Positions 53,809 to 56,628 of a stretch of 56,628 bases of DNA are shown piece by piece. Position numbers and translations under genes: made by a program. The notes under the pieces are model-generated. The model ran no database searches. It was not told where the DNA came from and saw only the letters and a list, made by a program, of their open reading frames with translations. The stretch's first letter is position 1; the number at the start of each line of letters is the position of its first letter. The stretch comes from Janthinobacterium sp. GW458P (lineage in GTDB: Bacteria; Pseudomonadota; Gammaproteobacteria; Burkholderiales; Burkholderiaceae_D): assembly GCF_002127585.1 (NCBI RefSeq), contig NZ_NEGZ01000028.1:1-56628 (forward strand), written 5' to 3'.

Positions 53809-54372
53809 TTAGATCTTGCCGACCAGGTCCAGCGATGGGGTCAGCGTTGCGGCGCCTTCCGTCCATTTTGCCGGGCACACTTCGCCTGGGTGGGAAGCCA
53901 CGTACTGGGCGGCTTTAACTTTGCGCAACAGTTCTGCGGCGTCACGGCCGATGCCGTTGTCATGCACTTCCAGCACTTTGATGAAGCCGTCCGGATTGAT
54001 GACGAAGGTGCCGCGCAGTGCCAGGCCTTCTTCTTCGATCATGACTTCGAAGTTGCGCGACAGGGCGCCGGTCGGGTCGCCGATCAGTGCGTATTGCACT
54101 TTCTTGATCGCGTCCGAGGTGTCGTGCCAGGCTTTGTGCGCGAAGTGGGTGTCGGTCGAGATGCCGTAGACATCGACGCCCAGCTTCTGGAATTCTGCGT
54201 GGTGGTCGGCCAGGTCTTCCAGTTCGGTTGGGCAAACGAAGGTGAAGTCGGCTGGGTAGAACACGAATACCGACCACTTGCCTTTCAGCGATGCTTCCGT
54301 CAGGTCGACGAATTTGCCGTTGTGGTATGCGGTTGCCTTGAATGGTTTAACTTGGGTATTGATGAGCGACAT
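53809..54372 (-). CDS. ahpC: Alkyl hydroperoxide reductase subunit C (2-Cys peroxiredoxin)
   Basis: A 187-residue peroxiredoxin reducing H2O2 and organic peroxides. Peroxidatic Cys in DFTFVCPTE (about 47) and resolving Cys in GEVCPAKW (about 166). The AhpC1-type C-terminus matches E. coli AhpC and is paired with AhpF, consistent with a NADH-driven pair. The ribosome site AGGA precedes the ATG at 54370-54372. An OxyR tetrad and promoter lie directly upstream. Confidence 0.97.
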   Translation of the reverse strand: MSLINTQVKPFKATAYHNGKFVDLTEASLKGKWSVFVFYPADFTFVCPTELEDLADHHAEFQKLGVDVYGISTDTHFAHKAWHDTSDAIKKVQYALIGDPTGALSRNFEVMIEEEGLALRGTFVINPDGFIKVLEVHDNGIGRDAAELLRKVKAAQYVASHPGEVCPAKWTEGAATLTPSLDLVGKI

Positions 54373-54407
54373 TTCATTTCCTCTCGTGTGGTGAATCAGT
54401 AAGACTC

Positions 54408-54436
54408 TAGTGTAAGGGGTTTTAACCCATATGCAA
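54408..54436 (-). promoter_or_regulatory. Sigma-70 promoter of ahpC
   Basis: On the minus strand TTTGCA and TACACT are separated by 17 bp. The -35 starts two bases past the OxyR site, the position expected for activation through RNA polymerase. Confidence 0.65.
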
Positions 54437-54437
54437 A

Positions 54438-54474
54438 ATTGATTGTCACAATAGTTTCAATTGCTTTTAACTAT
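54438..54474 (-). promoter_or_regulatory. OxyR binding site upstream of ahpC
   Basis: Read on the minus strand the 37 bp are ATAG-N7-CAAT-N7-ATTG-N7-CAAT, four quarter-sites with exactly 7-bp spacing. The OxyR consensus is ATAG-N7-CTAT-N7-ATAG-N7-CTAT, also with inner T and A at positions 2 and 6 of the first spacer, as here. It abuts the ahpC promoter. Confidence 0.8.
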
Positions 54475-54559
54475 CGTGACGCCATGGGAACTCCATGATA
54501 GGCAGTTCCCACGGGATTGAACAGCGACAAAAAGGGTTCCCCTTCCTGCCGCCGGGTCT

Positions 54560-54955
54560 TTAATTTTTCAACGCTTCCGGTACTTTGCCGCCGTTTTCCG
54601 CCAGCTTGATCATCACCTGGCGGTGCAGCCAGATATTCATGCTGGCCGAATCATTGGTGTCGCCCGTGAAATGCAGCTCCTGCGCCAGCTCCTTGCGCGC
54701 GGCCAGGCTGCTGTCGAGTTGAAGCAGTTTCATCAGGTCGACGATGGACGTGCGCCAGTTGAGTGTTTCCGCATTCTTGCTGGCCAGGTCGACCAGCACC
54801 ACCTCCACGTCGACCACCGGCATGGCGGCCGGTGCAGGCGCTGCCGCCGGCGCGGCCGCCGCTGGGGCGTCGGTGGCGGCCGCTGGCGTGGCAGCGGGGG
54901 CGGCGTCGGATGAATGGTGGAAGATCTTGTTGTAGATATTGCTGAAAATGCCCAT
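54560..54955 (-). CDS. DUF3597 family protein
   Basis: A 131-residue protein: a short N-terminus (MGIFSNIYNKIFHH), an Ala/Pro-rich low-complexity linker (about 16-45), and a conserved C-terminal helical domain. In that domain SIVDLMKLLQLDSSLAARK, ELHFTGDTNDSASMN and IWLHRQVMIKLAENGGKVP match DUF3597. Function unknown; LysM-like or stress association has been suggested for relatives but cannot be read here. Monocistronic, between ahpC and a c-di-GMP gene on the same strand. Confidence 0.88.
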   Translation of the reverse strand: MGIFSNIYNKIFHHSSDAAPAATPAAATDAPAAAAPAAAPAPAAMPVVDVEVVLVDLASKNAETLNWRTSIVDLMKLLQLDSSLAARKELAQELHFTGDTNDSASMNIWLHRQVMIKLAENGGKVPEALKN

Positions 54956-55133
54956 GAGGTCACCTCGAGTTGAGTGAATGGAAGAAGGTTTGCCTGCGCG
55001 CCCGGTTCACATGAGGCGAACCGGTGACAGCTGGAGCCGGGCGCAGGCGCCAGCCCGTCGAGTATAAGCCCGTTCAGGCCGGGAGCCCTGTCCCGCAGGC
55101 TTGCGTAAAATCTGGTGGCGCGGCGCGCCCGTT

Positions 55134-56628
55134 TCAAGGGGGCAAGAGCTGGCGTGCGCGCAGCAGCGCGTCGAACGCCTCGATGGCCAGCGGCGGCGCG
55201 AACAGCCGGCCTTGGGCGTAATCGCAGTCTATGCCCAGCAGCAACACGCGCTGCGCTTCCGTCTCCACCCCTTCGGCGATGACCCGCAAGCCCAGCTTGT
55301 GCGCCACGCCGATGATGGCCTCGCACAGGGCCAGCTCGATGGCGTCAGGCGCCAGCTTGCGGATCAGGGCGCAGTCGATCTTCAGGTAATCGACGGCGCA
55401 TTGCTGCAACTGCGTCAGCGAGGCATGGCCGCTGCCGAAATCGTCGAGGGCGATCTGCATGCCCGCCGCGCGCAGGTGCTGCAGGCGCTGCGCCATGCCG
55501 CTGCCGAGCAGCACATCCTCGCGCATGTCCAGCACAACGGCCGAGGCCGGCACACCGAGGGCCGCCAGCTGGCGCAGCCACGTGCCGGGCGCGTCCGCCT
55601 CGCGCTGCAGCTCCAGCGGCGACATATTGATGCACAGCTGCAAGTCCGGCCCGATGGCGTGGCCGGCCGCGCGCCAGCGCAGCAGCTGCGCGGCCGCCAC
55701 CTGCTGCACCCAGTCGCCGATGTCCGCGATCAGGCCGCTGCTTTCGGCCAGGGCAAGAAAATCGGGCGGCGCCACGAGGCCGCGCTGCGGATGGTTCCAG
55801 CGCAGCAAGGCTTCCGCCTTGACGATGCGGCCGCCCCGCAATTCGACGATGGGCTGGTAGAGCAGCTGCAGCTGCTGCTCGCGCAGGGCCGTGCGCAAGT
55901 CCGCGCCCAGGCGCATGCGGTTGACGGCAGCCACCTGCAGCGCGGGCGTGAAGTAACTGTAGCGGTTGCGTCCCGCCCCTTTCGACACATACATGGCCTG
56001 GTCCGCATGCTTGAGCAAATCCTCGATGGTGGCCGCGTCATCGGGATACAGGGTGATGCCGATCGAGGCCGAGATGAACGCCTGCTCCTGCCCCAGCACG
56101 AAGGGCGCCAGCAAGCCGTCGAGGATTTGCCGCGCGATGCGGTCCACTTGCTGCAGGTCATCAAGATCGGACAGGATCACCGTGAATTCGTCGCCGCCCA
56201 GGCGCGCCACCGTGTCCGTCTCGCGCACGCCCACGCGGATGCGCCGCGCCGCCTCGATCAGCAGGATGTCGCCCTGGTGGTGGCCCAGGGTGTCGTTGAC
56301 TTCCTTGAAATGGTCGAGGTCGATGAACAGGATGGCCACGCGGCTCGCATCGCGCCGGCCCTGGGCCAGCGCCAGGCGCAGGCGCTCGTGGAACATGCGG
56401 CGGTTCGGCAATTGCGTCAGGGTATCAAAATTGGCTTGCTGCCAGATCAGCGCTTCCGACTGGCGCTTGTCCGTCACGTCTTCCAGCATGCACAGGTGGT
56501 GCGGGCCGCCATGGCGCATCGTGTCGATGGCCGTCACCGAGGCGTCGACCCAGACGATGGCGCCGTCGGGACGCACGATGCGCTTGGCATGGCGAAAGCC
56601 GCGCAGGCGCCGCGCCAGCAGCTGCGCC
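55134..56628 (-). CDS. PAS-GGDEF-EAL cyclic-di-GMP signalling protein (5' end outside window)
   Basis: At least 497 residues; the frame stays open to the window edge, so the N-terminus is missing. The end of a PAS/PAC domain (VWVDASVTAI, HHLCMLEDVTDKR) is followed by GGDEF (RLGGDEFTV, intact active site) and an EAL domain. EAL motifs are intact or nearly so: KAEALLRW, NMSPLEL, DDFGSGHASL, KID, AEGVET. Both diguanylate cyclase and phosphodiesterase activity are therefore possible; in such tandems GGDEF is often regulatory. No upstream promoter can be assessed. Confidence 0.93.
   Translation of the reverse strand, partial: AQLLARRLRGFRHAKRIVRPDGAIVWVDASVTAIDTMRHGGPHHLCMLEDVTDKRQSEALIWQQANFDTLTQLPNRRMFHERLRLALAQGRRDASRVAILFIDLDHFKEVNDTLGHHQGDILLIEAARRIRVGVRETDTVARLGGDEFTVILSDLDDLQQVDRIARQILDGLLAPFVLGQEQAFISASIGITLYPDDAATIEDLLKHADQAMYVSKGAGRNRYSYFTPALQVAAVNRMRLGADLRTALREQQLQLLYQPIVELRGGRIVKAEALLRWNHPQRGLVAPPDFLALAESSGLIADIGDWVQQVAAAQLLRWRAAGHAIGPDLQLCINMSPLELQREADAPGTWLRQLAALGVPASAVVLDMREDVLLGSGMAQRLQHLRAAGMQIALDDFGSGHASLTQLQQCAVDYLKIDCALIRKLAPDAIELALCEAIIGVAHKLGLRVIAEGVETEAQRVLLLGIDCDYAQGRLFAPPLAIEAFDALLRARQLLPP

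Overview
The window looks like chromosomal DNA of a high-GC betaproteobacterium, most likely Oxalobacteraceae (Janthinobacterium/Duganella/Massilia-like). That placement is inference. It rests on the GC-rich codon use, the porin type, a DctB/DctD-controlled dicarboxylate transporter, a GTP-dependent PEP carboxykinase, a PEP-CTERM protein and two large TonB receptors. Genes are dense, intergenic regions are short, and nearly all genes look intact. No rRNA, CRISPR array, prophage, integrase or insertion sequence was seen.

Layout. 1-5.8 kb: the tail of a chemoreceptor ending in a CheR/CheB-tethering pentapeptide, a stand-alone UPF1/DNA2-type SF1 helicase, and a CusS/CopS-type sensor kinase with its regulator. 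5.9-14 kb: a secreted GlcG/HbpS-like protein and a periplasmic 5-hydroxyisourate hydrolase (divergent from the two-component genes), a YfcG-type glutathione transferase, a second chemoreceptor, small hypothetical genes, an AraC regulator, folE and nudC. 14-23 kb: a Fur-box siderophore receptor, then dctA, a porin, dctB and dctD, with a sigma-54 promoter in front of dctA. 23-29.4 kb: small accessory genes (metallophosphoesterase, two GNATs, outer-membrane barrel, acetoin reductase-type SDR, DUF1203) and ssb. 29.4-40 kb: a divergent ssb/uvrA control region with a LexA box, uvrA, pckG, a hydroxyacid dehydrogenase, a half-asparaginase and a PEP-CTERM protein. 40-49 kb: a second TonB receptor with a structured, AT-rich leader, a secreted hypothetical protein, rdgC, dinB behind a perfect LexA box, and a periplasmic oligopeptidase B with a TTG start. 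49-56.6 kb: a tandemly duplicated tRNA-Val/tRNA-Asp transcription unit, a two-gene ABC exporter, a CzcE-like protein, ahpF and ahpC with an OxyR site, DUF3597, and a partial GGDEF-EAL protein.

Regulation readable in the sequence: LexA boxes tie uvrA/ssb and dinB (perhaps rdgC) to the SOS response. An OxyR tetrad controls ahpC-ahpF. A Fur box controls the siderophore receptor. A sigma-54 promoter plus DctD controls dicarboxylate uptake.

The most unusual structure is a family of four intergenic repeats (3601-3733, 11034-11153, 19520-19668, 34086-34129) lying at gene 3' ends, three of them between convergent genes. Their terminal inverted repeats differ between copies but still pair within each copy, so pairing rather than sequence appears to be conserved. 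The second most interesting item is the two-component/HbpS-like/HIUase neighbourhood at 3.7-6.9 kb, which resembles a redox-sensing module rather than a metal-resistance locus.
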